Assembly: GCA_963693305.1 (NCBI GenBank)
Contig: OY855908.1
Location: 37,572,805-37,636,804, forward strand
Source of the DNA: Meandrina meandrites
Lineage: Eukaryota > Cnidaria > Anthozoa > Scleractinia > Meandrinidae
Length of the DNA stretch: 64,000 bases
Direction: 5' to 3'
Shown here piece by piece: positions 24,401 through 37,318 of this stretch; position 1 is the first letter of the stretch; every line of letters starts with the position of its first letter. A model generated the notes under the pieces. It worked only from the letters and a program-made list of their open reading frames with translations. It made no database searches and was not told the origin of the DNA. A program made the position numbers and the translations under genes.

Positions 24401-27400
24401 TTCTATTGACTTGTAGGAGGCTGGAGGTTATTTCATAATCAATGGCATTGAAAAAGTGATCAGAATGCTTATCCTACCCAGAAGAAACTTCGTAAGTTCA
24501 TTGTCAACATTGTCAAGTGGTGTTTTTTAATAGTAGTGCAAAGAAGCTCAATGCCGTCTAATAAGTAAAATGATGTTGTTGTAAGAATTAGGAATGATAT
24601 GTCTATCCCAGCATCTGTAAAGTGTCTGTTAGTTTGTAACAAAGTTGCTAAGGGATTGTGAATGGATGAAGGAGGGAAGGTAGGAAAGAAGGAAGGAATG
24701 AAGGAACGGACGGACGGTCATACGGACAGAGGGACGAATGAACTAACGAAGTTATTAATACCCACATTAACTACAGCTGTAAATGTGTCATCAAACGTAT
24801 TTTTCCTAGTTTCCATTATTAATTTTTTTTATGTTGCGACTTACAACTCTTTTTGCATGTACTAGATGTTATTGACATATGAACTCATACAAGATAAGAA
24901 AAGCAGTATCTAAATGGAATTGTAGCCCTGATTAGGGACTTCCTCGCTTTGTGAATTTGATTTACAAAGAGAGCAAGTTTGTGATCAGGTCAGCTACACT
25001 TGTAAACTCCTCATAGGCTTTAAGAGGCTGTCTGCGTAAGAGCGGATAAGGCAGATTTCAGACCTTCACCGATTTCTCTAATATTTTCAGTGAAAGTTGA
25101 TCATTATATCCCATAAACAAATATCACATTTGCTTGGATCAATTCTTTTATTTTCATTTTTTGTGTTGTTTTAATATTTCAAAATGTGGGACCTGATCAG
25201 AAGTCAAGTCTAGTGTACCTCGAAAGTACTAATACCAGTCTAGAAACTTGTGTAAAATTTCAAATAAAATTTGTGGGCACTCTGCAAATCACGGCGTACA
25301 GAGCAGCAAGAATTTCCCAAATTTTCGCCATTGTGATTAAAACCAAAGATAAGGGCAGTCTGATTTCTTTACAGGGAATGCTGACCTATGATCACTATCA
25401 CTAAACACCACACTGTGGCATGCAAATATATAATATTTGTCGATCTAGCCGTTGTTTGGGGTTGCATTATAATTTTTGAAAAGAAACAGCAGTAAATATC
25501 AATATGCAAATTAGCTGCTGAAGCAACATTTTAAAATAAATTCTCTTTTGTCTTGACTTGCTGGCACATAACTGATGTATTCCTTTGTGCAAATTAGAAG
25601 TAGACGTAGTCTATTACATTGTTTTAGAGAGGTACAAGCCAGGTGCTAAATACAATCTTAAGAAAACTGAAGTTTACAAAGCTTATTGTTAAACAAATGT
25701 TGTGCGTTTAACCAACATAACCATCCTCAAAGTTTTACCGTGGCCTGACATGCAAAAAGGTATGGTTGATTTAATGCTTGTTGCCACAATTAGCACAGCC
25801 TTCATCATTTGTAATTTTTAAACATTCAGCTAATTCTTATTTAGTGACCAGTCACTTGGATGTGAAAGTAATTTCAAAGAGAACTGTCTTGGCTTGGTAT
25901 CAGATTTCTTTTATTTATACCATGCATAGAGCTTTCCCAACTATCTGCAAGTAGCATTTGTTTTCTCCTCCATGATTCTACAATATCCTGGCCTTTTTTT
26001 CAGCCCCTGGCCATCATCAGACCATCATGGAAGAGTAGAGGACCTTTATATACAGAATATGGAATACAAATGAGGTCGGTTAGAAAGGACCAGACAGCTG
26101 TGGTAAGTGCTGTAACGTGACACTTTTATTCCTTGTTATATTCCTAAATGTAGAAACTGTAAAAACTCAATTGAATGTAATGGTTGTTACTCGGAAGAGT
26201 TGGACAAGACTTTTCTTAAACTTGCTTTGTTGCGGGCACAGAGATAATGTTAGATTTTATACTACCTGCCATTCTTTCCAGTGCTTGAAAAAAAGTTCTG
26301 TCTGGTCCTCTTGGACAAGTATATTTTCCTGTCATGCATGTGCAAGTAACTTTTCATTGGCCCACAGCGCTTCAAGCTGCGACCATTTTGGTCGCCATGG
26401 CGAGTGGAAATAAAATTTGGCGACTAAATTTTCCACACAGGTCGCCAATTTGGCGACCACTGTACTGCGAAGGGCTGGCTACGCATCAAAGTTTGAAAAC
26501 CACATTTCCTTTCCATTGTTTTAGTGTACTGTACAAGAATTAAACTTGTTTTGCATGTTTATCTCCCTTACCTGTTTCTTTAATCTTTTATTTACTTTTC
26601 TGCATGATAATTGGAACAGTTCAACAAAAAATCTCTTCAATGCAAACGAAAATAACTATGTCGGAACGTTCTTCGAACGATTTTAATTCGGCTCATAATG
26701 GTCAGCGGTATTACTTCATGTACAGTGACATAAGGTGTCCTGCTTTGAAACGCTTTCCTTTTTGGCGACCAAAATTTTTCTAGCGGCGACCATTTTACAA
26801 AAGGAAGTCACCAAAAGGCGACTTCTGGAAAACTTGAGCTTGAAGCACTGGCCCAGGAAAGCTGTTTGATGACTAAATTATGATTTCAAAACAAAACAAA
26901 GAATAACTTAGGCAAGCATGTATACTAAATGCTGCACGGGAGCAAAATTTGAGAAGTGCCTCCCTGAAAGACATGCTTTTTTCTACTCATTCTTTATATT
27001 TTGTTTGTTATACCTTGCAGAATATGACTCTTCATTACCTATCAGATGGAGTTATTATGATTTGTATTAACAATGAAAAAGAATTATTTTATGTACCACT
27101 TATTTTCATCCTCAAGGTGAGTATTTAAGCTGTTTACCTTAAACTAGTAAGACAAGTATAACTTGTTTGTTGAGAAGTTTAGTAGAAAAAACACTGATGG
27201 GAGTTTTTTTCAATTTTTTTTGTCTTATCTAGGCCTTAGTATATATTACAGACCAACAAATTTACTGTGATCTGGTGGCGGGGGAGGAAGATAACACTTT
27301 CCTAAAAGAGTGAGTGATAATTATTTTTAACAAGAAAGAACATCCAAAGTAACCTTCAAATAAGTAATAAGTAAAGGGTTCTCAGTAGAAGGTGACAATA

Positions 27401-30400
27401 GGTAGAATTCCAGGTTTTGTCAAGACAAATGAAAATTCCTGCTCTGGATTGAAAATAGAAGGCTTTGTTTTTTGCAGCTTGTCTTATGTAGCCACCTTAC
27501 ATACTGTATCTTAATCTTTAACCACCTGATCCAAAACCCAATGACATTAACTGAGAACCTTTGAGATGTTCTTGACACTAGAACTGATGCACTTCTCATC
27601 TGCAACTGTATATAAGTTGGCTAGTAAAAGGGTTTTAAACAAGAGCTGTTGACCTGCAAAATCTGTGTAAAGAGCTCAAAATTCAGTATAATTGTGTTTA
27701 TTGCCGAGATACTTCAGGGTTGGAAGCTAAAATTTTGGAGCGGAAACATTAAGACCCTCCTCCCCCTCCTCCTCCCACGAGCATAAAATATCCAGCCTTA
27801 ATTTTTTATCACGTTTGAAACTGTTCCTTAGTTTTAAGCTAGTTTCAGGAAGTTTACAAGGTTTGCATTGAGTTTCTCAGTTCATTTTCAAGGTCTCTTC
27901 ATAATTTAACAGTTACCAAGTGAAGCTATTTTTATATGTTTGCAAACCATTAGCTGTGGACAGCGTAGATTATTTTAAAAAAGAAAGTTGCTCTTATTTT
28001 CAATTATAATATATTATGGAGCTGGAAATCGTACTCGCCAAACTGGGCGAGTGATCAGTGATTGTACCAGTACTTGCCCGACTGTTTTGACAGCGCTAAT
28101 GTCCAACCCTGTACTTGTGCCATACCCACCCACATAATTATGTTTTTTTTCTCTTCTGTTTCTATTGTTCCTTTTAAAGCTGTGTTGCTACTATGCTTAG
28201 AACAGCTCATGCAACAGGAGCATCTACACAACAGGCAATCCTTAAATTTATTGGTAAGCAAGAACATGATAGGCTGCAGTTGAAATTCTCATGTTTCCCA
28301 TACCATTCCCTGACCTCCTACCAACTTGTGTCGCCTTTTATCTTCCTATGATACCCACCATACACTTATTCTTCTCAATACTTAGCTACTTGTCTTTACC
28401 AACTTGTCTATGTACCTTCCCTTCTAGAAAACACACCCCTTTATATTACCTAGTTTCTATTACTTGCCCATCTTGTTACTTATACGTATCTACCATCACT
28501 TAGCAGTACTCTCCTATACAGTAGTATAGCAGCTCTCGTAAGCTTTTCATTCTACTGGTCCTCTAGTGTAGCAGTTACTATTGTTTTGAGGAGCTAGAGG
28601 CATTATTCCTGTTACAAGTTTGTTCTGTTGTTCTCTCAAAGGGTAGCAAGCCACTCATGTGCAACCTTGCAAGAGCTGCTATCTGACCCGTCCTACATGC
28701 TTTCTTACTTGACACTCACTAACTCTTCTACCCAGTGCCCTATCTACTTGCCTATACTGCTCTCCTACCTAACATTGTTTGCAATATTCCAATAGGTGAA
28801 AGATTTAGAGTAAAGATGAGATTGCCAGACTGGTACTCAGATGAAGATGTAGCCCATTTTGTTTTACAGTAAGTGATAATCTTTATGAGCCTTGTGTGCT
28901 GTTTTGTGGTTACCACAATGATTGTTACTGGACTAGGACTTTCAATAGATTTGAAGTAGGTGGTTGTCCTTGTGTGGCACCTGTCAGAAGGCAATATAAG
29001 AAGCTGAAAACATCTTCCCTGGATGCTGCATGAATTTTAGCCGGTGATGAAATAAGCTGAAGTCCAAGATTATTAATTTTTTTTGCACAATTTAACCTCA
29101 TTGCTTAATATTATAATATTATTGTGGAAGTTTATGGTGTATCTCATTTTCTCAGACAGTGTGTTTGTATTCATCTGGACAGAAATGTGGACAAGTTTAA
29201 TTTATTGGTGTAAGTACAGCGCATTGCCATTAGAGCTGGTGCGTCGTATTTTTTGGTAAATTATTGTATATGATGTCAAAAAGGTTCCTGCTTGATTTTA
29301 TATCTTTCAGTTTTATGGCAAGGAAGCTATATGCGTTAGCACTAGAAAAGTGTGCATCAGAGTCGGCTGATAGCCCTATGATGCAAGAAGTGCTTCTTGG
29401 TGGCCATTTGTATCTTATGTGTTTAAAGGTAATGGACAGTGTTATATTTTAATGGCTTGTTTGCATGTCCTCCCTTGTTTTGTTTTTTTTTTACATTTAA
29501 TAGTAACCCAGAACTTTCAATAAGACCAGGCACCCATCGGAGCTCCGGTGGTATTCTGAGGTGAATCACCAGCTAAAATTTATGCAGCTCCCTATGAAGG
29601 TGAGGTGTTTACAGCTTCTTACTGGTATATTGCTCTCTGACGGGTGCTGCACAAGGGCAGCCATTTACTTAACATTTATCTTATTGATGGTAGCTGTTCA
29701 GTGCATATTTTTAACAGAGATTCTAAGGACATAAATTATTAGTTTACTGTACAAATGCATTTTTCACAAGCTGAAATTGAGAAACTTATTTTTTATGAGC
29801 ATTAACCATGTATAGTGCATGTGATCATGAAGGGTGTGATGGAGGAAAGGGGCCTAATGATGGATGGAGAGAAGCCTAACAAATGCAAGATTTAGGGTTT
29901 AGTTCAGCCAGAAATGCAAACCTGGAGAGAAGCCTTATAATTGCAAGATTTAGGGTTTAGTTCAGCCAGAAATGCAAACCTTTTGAATAGGCTGATGGAT
30001 GGAGAGAAAACTAAAAATTGCAAGATTTAGGGTTCCGTTTAGCCAGAAATGCAAACCTTTTGAATAGAGTGATGGATGGAGAGAAGCCTAACAATTGCAA
30101 GATTCAGGGTTTGGTTCAGTCAGAAATGCAAACCTTTTTAATAGAGTGATAGATGGAGAGAAGCCTGACAAATGCAAGACTTGGGTTTAGTTCAGCCAGA
30201 AATGCAAACCTTTTTCGAATAGAGTGATGAATGGAGAGAAGCCTAATAATTACAAGATTTAGGGTTTAGTTCAGTCAGAAATGGAAACCTTTTGAATAGA
30301 GTGATGGATGAAGAGAAGCCCGACAAATGCAAGATTTAGGGTTTAGTTCAGTCAGAAATGGAAACCTTTTGAATAGAGTGATGGATGGAGAGAAGCCCGA

Positions 30401-33400
30401 CAAATGCAAGATTTAGGGTTTAGTTCAGCAAGAAATGCAAATCTTTTGAATAGGTGAAAAAACTCATCAGTGGCATCCTGCAAATATTGGAAAATGTTGA
30501 TGCATACTTTTGCTAGGCCAGTGAAGAGTGGTTGCAAATTAATGACAAATTAAATATGCTTTCTTTGCAGGAAAAAATGGAAATTTGGCTATATCGTGTG
30601 CGAGATGCCCTTGAAAAAAGTATGACAAAAAAACAAGATTTCAAATTAGATACAGGTGAGTACTGAAATTTTTGGGGCAACGTGAAGACAAAATATGATT
30701 GTAATATTATAACACATGCACATTGTTTAACACGAAGACAGACCAGGTTTTTCTTTCTTAAATTTGTTTTGAAGTGTTGGGCAGATTATCCCAGCTGGTT
30801 GGCCAGCAATGACTGTCATATCTCGATTCTAAGTAGATATAGCTTGCTGTAGACATAGTTCATGTTAATAATACTGGACTGGTCAGAGTTCAGGGGAATA
30901 GATCGCTTGCTGGGTAAATTGTATAAAAATATCCCACAGTGTTTCTTTCATTCTTTTCACAGCCACTTTGCTCCAGGCAATGTCTAAAAGTACGAGCATA
31001 TCACACCAAATGGAATACCTTCTCGCTACTGGTAATCTGGTGTCAAGATCAGGTCTTGGACTTATGCAGGTTACAATTAATTTGATCACCATGTGTTCAA
31101 GCAAAAATTAATAAGAAATAAATTGTAAACAGCTGTACATCCTCTTTTCCATTTCCACTTGTAACCAACATCTTATATGACATGGTAAATAATCAATATC
31201 AGAGTAGGAGATAAAACTTCTCACCAGTTGCATAAGAGCATGGTTATCTGTTCCCTCCAATCATACCCATTTCTTTACCATTAATAACAATGAACGTTGG
31301 GCTCCCTGTTGCAGCAAATGTTGACTTTCATGGATGTTTCTCAGTTAATTGTTCCCATTACAGGTGTCAGGATTCTCAGTGGTAGCTGACCGGCTCAACT
31401 TCTACAGGTTTCTGTCGCATTTCCGCTGTGTCCACAGAGGTTCTTTTTTTGCTCAGATGAGAACAACATCTGTGAGAAAGTTATTACCAGAGGCTTGGGG
31501 TATGCTTTTACTTAGTGTAAAACATTTTTTTATATATTTTTTAATACATTTCTGGAAGCATTTTGGTGGCAGCCACATAGTACATGTATGCTTGTTTTGA
31601 ATTTCAGGATTTCTGTGTCCAGTTCATACTCCAGATGGTTCTCCTTGCGGTCTATTAAACCACATGGCAGCATCTTGTCAGGTAAACTAACAACAGAGCA
31701 ACAGGGATGATTGGAGAGAAGCCCAATAAATTACAAGGGTCAATCCCCAAAAAGCACACTTCACAATGTATCCTGTTCCCTTTAGGTTGTAAATATTGTA
31801 CCACAGACTGCCCATTTGCCCAGACTGCTGTGTTCACTAGGAATGACTCTGAATGATGCCCCAGCTCCTGCAAATATGAAGTCTTGTTATGTGGTGATAT
31901 TGGATGGTAGAGTGCTTGGGAGAGTTGACATGGACCTTGCACCTTCTCTTGTAAACAGGCTACGCATGCTAAAAGTACTTGGACAAGAAAAGGTACACAT
32001 GGCTTTTGAATAAAATAGTAGCTTGATATTTGATCTTCCTGGACACTTGTAGTGTAGTGATCAGTTTTCAGAGAAGTTGAAGATTAATGCTACCATATTT
32101 TCTTCTTTTATTAGGTTCCCCAGTTCTTAGAAATTTGTCTTGTGCCCATTACAAGTGTAGCAAGTCAACACCCTGCCCTCTACATCTTCTCTACACCAGC
32201 TCGGATGATGAGACCAGTTCTTAACCTGGCAGCTGGTAAAGTGGAAATGATTGGCACTTTTGAACAGGTGTGTCTTTAACTCTCAGAGAATAATTTATGA
32301 TATTTACTTTGAAATATATTTGACGAGCTCATAGGAAACAAATGTCGAACAAGAAAGTAAATAATATGAAAAATTTTATATGTAATTTTCTTTTAGGTTT
32401 ACATGAATATTGCTGTTGTCAAAGAAGAAGCTCATGAGGGGGTATGAAATGTTCAATTACTTTTGAGGGTTTATACCAATACCTGAAATAGTTGTGCTCG
32501 AAGATGCTTTATCGCTGACAAGAAGACGCTCAAAACCTGACTAGGTCATGGGAAACCCAGCAATACTGGTTTGATTGGACTACAACAGTGTTTGGCAAAT
32601 GGCAGGAACCCATAGACTTCGTTTAGAAAATTGCCTGGTTTATAATTATAACCTAGTTGGAGTTCTTATTTTGTATTCTGTAAATTGACGTAGATCACTC
32701 TATTTAAGCAACATAAAGCAATACTCGGTAGACTGTTGCATTTTAGTGTTGTGATGACTTTGAGGTAGTAATCAGTCTCCATATGAAAAAACAAATCAAT
32801 ATGTGTTTTTCTCTCTCCATTTTGATATGCTTTTACTAGGAAACCACACACCTTGAATTGAACCAAACAAGCATGCTGAGTGCCGTGGCAAGTTTAACAC
32901 CGTATTCCGATTATAACCAAAGTCCTCGTAACATGTATCAATGTCAGGTGAGTACAGCATGTTAGTAGATCTGGCATTCTTCTGTAAGGCCAGGTGCTGT
33001 TCCACTGGATCAATTACATAATCATCAGCAGCACCACCTCCCTTCTCCTGTTCCTCATTCTCCTTCTCCGGCTCCTCATTCTCCTTCTACTGCTGCTCTT
33101 TCTCCCCCATCACCTTGTCTCCTCTTCCCTACTCCTCCCTTTTTCTTCTCCTCCTCCCCCTTCTCCCCATCATACTCGTCCCTCCTTTTCTTCCCTTTTC
33201 CTCCTCCCTCCACCTCCTCCTTCTCCTCCTATCTCACCCTCCTCCTTTTCCTCGCCCTCCTGCCCCCTCTTCTTCCTCCTTCCTCCTACTCCTTCAACCC
33301 TCCTCCCTCCTCCTCCCTTCACCATGTCGTCCTTGCTCTTCCTCTTCTTCCTTCAGCTCCTCCTCCTCTTCTTTACCCCCTTTACCTCAGAAGTAAATAG

Positions 33401-36400
33401 GTTCAGTATTGATTATCCCATTGTTTCTCATTAATTTTGTGCAGAGAATCAGTTTTCCCTTCCAATATTAGTGGAGTTCACTTAACCCCACCCTTCCCCA
33501 AGCAGGATTTTCAGCATTCTTTTTCAGGTTGCATTCACTGTACAAATCATGAGACAAGCCCTCGTACAAATGTCTAAACTGTTTAAAAACTTGCTATTGA
33601 TCCACTTGTGTGTACCAATTTTATGGTTAATAATAATCACATAGTGCTGTTTGTATATGCTCTCTAGATGGGAAAACAAACAATGGGAACACCAGCTCAA
33701 GCATTAAAACATCGTGGTGATAACAAACTATACAGAATACAGGTAAGGGGGTGTGTTACGGAGTCTTATATTGGCAGACATGTCCAGCTTATCAGAGCCA
33801 AGATATTACCGTAGTGATCTGACTATATTTCGCATCACTAGTAACCATATGTTCTGATTAGCTTTGGGTCACTCAGGTTATAAGTAGGGCAGTGAATCCT
33901 TCTCATTCATTGGATACCATCATGTACAAGGTGGTCCTCTAGCCACAACATCAAGGCTTTTTCTGCCCTGTTTGACCAAGCCTGAGAACGCAGATGAAAA
34001 TCTGTCAATGTTCACAGCGAAGCTCAGTTAAACGCCCTTTTAAAAAAGGACTGCTCTACAACCAACCTTAGCTGTGGTTCAAAAGTTATGCAAAGTGAGT
34101 AAGAGCAAATCAACAAGTTCCCATTCAGGAGATGGTTTTCTCACTGCTGCAATGTTTTTAAAACCCTGCGGTGACTTTGAAATGCCAACCTTGTTTTGTT
34201 TGAAGTAATGTGATTTATAGTTGACATGTATTTTTGATGTGTTTGTTCATCAGACACCGCAAAGTCCTTTGGTCAGACCCACTGCTCATGACGAGTTAGC
34301 CGTTGATAACTATGCTCTTGGAACAAACGCTGTTGTAGCTGTCATTTCCTACACTGTAAGTTTAACTGAATGACCATGGTGCCCACAATGGCGTTGACTA
34401 TGAATCCTCTCTTTGGTGTATTCCAGCAACTCTCCTCATTCGAAATTATTGACTTCACTGTTTTGACGTATACCTTAAAGGTTTCATAATGTGGCTTTAA
34501 AAAAGTGCTTAACTCCCAACATTCTTTAGACCATTTACTTTTTGTAATACCATCAGTATTTTGGTGTCAACAAATCACATGTAGAGAGGGGAAGTTATGG
34601 TAAAATTTTGGAAGTAGAATTTACTAAAACGAACTTAAAACTTTTTTTTTACTTTTAATTAGCATTTCACACAATAATAATTAGTTACAAAATATTACTC
34701 TACAGTGACATGCGCTACTTACAATTAAAGTTACTTATAAATAATATATACACTAATATAACTAACAGTACTGAGATTACTTTCTTATTGACAATTCATT
34801 TGTAAGTTACAATTGCGCTAACATTGCTCACAATAATTATAACCGTACTAACGATACTAACAAGAGTAGATAATAATACCATACTTATGTTATTAGCAGG
34901 CACAAAAACGAACTTAAAACTTGTCACTGTTTTATATTTCTTTACAGGGATATGATATGGAAGATGCAATGATTCTCAATAAGTCATCGTTTGAGCGTGG
35001 ATTTGCCCATGGCACAGTGATAAAGTGCGAGGTTTGTAGCACAGCTACTCTTGATTATTGTCCACTGCCTGCTACAGCACTGCTAAATAATTATGCGTTT
35101 ATGGCTCTTTCTCATTTTGTTTTATAGATAGTTGATCTTAGAAAAGTTTGTGGGCAAGGTTCAGGTGCTTCGAGCCTTAGATTTGGTGAGTTTTCTTTAC
35201 TTGTTTCCAATCGTTTTAGACTTATTTAATTTAATACGGCTTACTAGGTCACTAGGCCACTCAGTGTTGATGACGGCATTGAAAACATTGAAAGAATGAT
35301 AGTCATGAAGTAAAACAGAGGTTTCTGGCTTGAGAATCAAGTGTTAAATCTTACATCAACGGTTTCCATGTTTATGTTCCCAAATAATAGAAAATGTTTG
35401 TACAAATGTAGAATTGCTCCCAAAGAAAAGAAATTCGGCTGTTTTGATATACACCTGCATGAACACTCTTCAAAAAAGTGTTTCAGGGATAGAAAGGTCC
35501 CTACAAACACGAACTGTATTTAAAAAAGGCTCATAATTATTTACCAGGCTGTCTTCCTAATGATAAGCGAGTTGAGGGATTCCTTGACATTGATGGCCTC
35601 CCACCCATTGGAGCCAAGCTGGAGACAGGAAACCCGTATTACTGGTAAGAAGCCTGTGTTACTGGTAATAAACCTGTATTACTGGTGGCAAACTTGTATT
35701 ACTGGTTAGAGGAAGTCTTATTACTTACTGGTAACAGATTAACAATATTGTACTATCTTATTTAGTGCCAAGATGTTCCGCAACTTTTTTACTTGCAGGC
35801 CATGTTTTCCTTCACATTTACTATCTCCTGCATGTGGGCGAGATTTCATGCTACGACATGCACTTGTTGCTTTCTGCGTTATGCTAATGCTCTGAAGAAA
35901 AGGCTCGAGACTGGTTATATAGACTGATAGCAAAAACAAACGTTATCCTTAACTTTATCTCAATATTCAAGTAATTGTCAGAGTAAGCGATTGAAACTGT
36001 ACAGTGGATTTCTTGAGCGTGTTTTGGAATCCATGTTTGGTAAACTTACAGTTACAACAGTGATGTATTTGTAGATCATTTATCGCAACTTCAAATGGAC
36101 TTCACCATCTTCAATCTGCGACTTCAAATGGACTTCACCATCTTCAATCTGCGACTTCAAATGGACTTCACCATCTTCAATCTGCGACTTCAAATGGACT
36201 TCACCATCTTCAATCTGCGACTTCAAATGGACTTCACCATCTTCAATCTGCACACGTGCTTTGTTCAATCTGCATACTTGCCATTAAATTTAAACCGCAT
36301 TGCTTATATTATACAATGACCAGAAAGTGATGACATCATGTTATGCGTGTCATCTGATTGGCTCAGGGTAAGCGTCATGTGATCTCAATCAGTGTTTTAT

Positions 36401-37281
36401 TGGTCGTTATTCACGTGACGTCACTGCTCTCAGTCAACCTGATAAAACGTCAAGTCTGATTCTGGCCGGGTGTAGGTTTGTGTCACTTACTTTGCCATGC
36501 AAACGATTTTGATTCAGAAAATTTCTTTGCCTGACTGAAAAATTTTATAACTGCACAAGTGGATAGTTACTCAGTAACCTTTAATGCAGAGTGCACAATT
36601 GTGATAGTTCAAAAGCTCGAGCGCTATGCGTTAACTCTTGCGCGCGTGAAAAACCGAATGGCTTAGTTTTCAGTACACTGGGAGCTTTGCGGTAGATTTA
36701 GTTTAGAAATTTCGGAGCAACTTGATTTTACCGGTATTAACTTGAATATGAGATTTTGCTTTTCGGCACTAAGTATCACATTTGGAGTTAGTTGTTTTTT
36801 TTGTCAGTGACCTGCTCACATTTAATTATCCATTGCTTGAATATCCTAGTTATATTGATGACAATACTGGTCAAGTGAACATCAAGAAATACAGCAGCTT
36901 GGAAAACGCAATTGTTGACGATGTAAGTAACATGAAACTTCTCAATCGTTTGTCTTTTGACAAGATATGCTACTAAGGTAGCCATTTTTCGATATAAAGA
37001 TTAAATTACTTTGATGTGTAGGAAACCTCAAGCTAAAGGTAGGGAAGTAAAGAAGTGAAGTGAATACTTTATCTACCCTCCAATTGTACAGTAGCTTTCA
37101 ATAGCTAATATCTCCGAGCATTTCAACAGTACAACGGGCAAAGACCACACGACAACACCGGGAACTTCGTGCCCTACTCTTTGCAATGAGTGTGTGGGTT
37201 CTTCAATGTCCCCTGCTGACAAGACTACAAGACTAGAACATCAAATCATTTCCAAATGTCATTGCAAAGGCAGCATATTCG

Positions 37282-37318
<37 letters not shown>

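Noticed and set aside
32994..33434. 146-residue Leu/Ser/Pro-rich protein
   Set aside because: Low-complexity reading of a pyrimidine tract within an intron; no conserved features.
36080..36319. Coding 11-residue repeat protein, or CRISPR-like array
   Set aside because: The repeats are head to tail with no spacers and lie inside a POLR1B intron; open frames follow from the unit being 33 bp.
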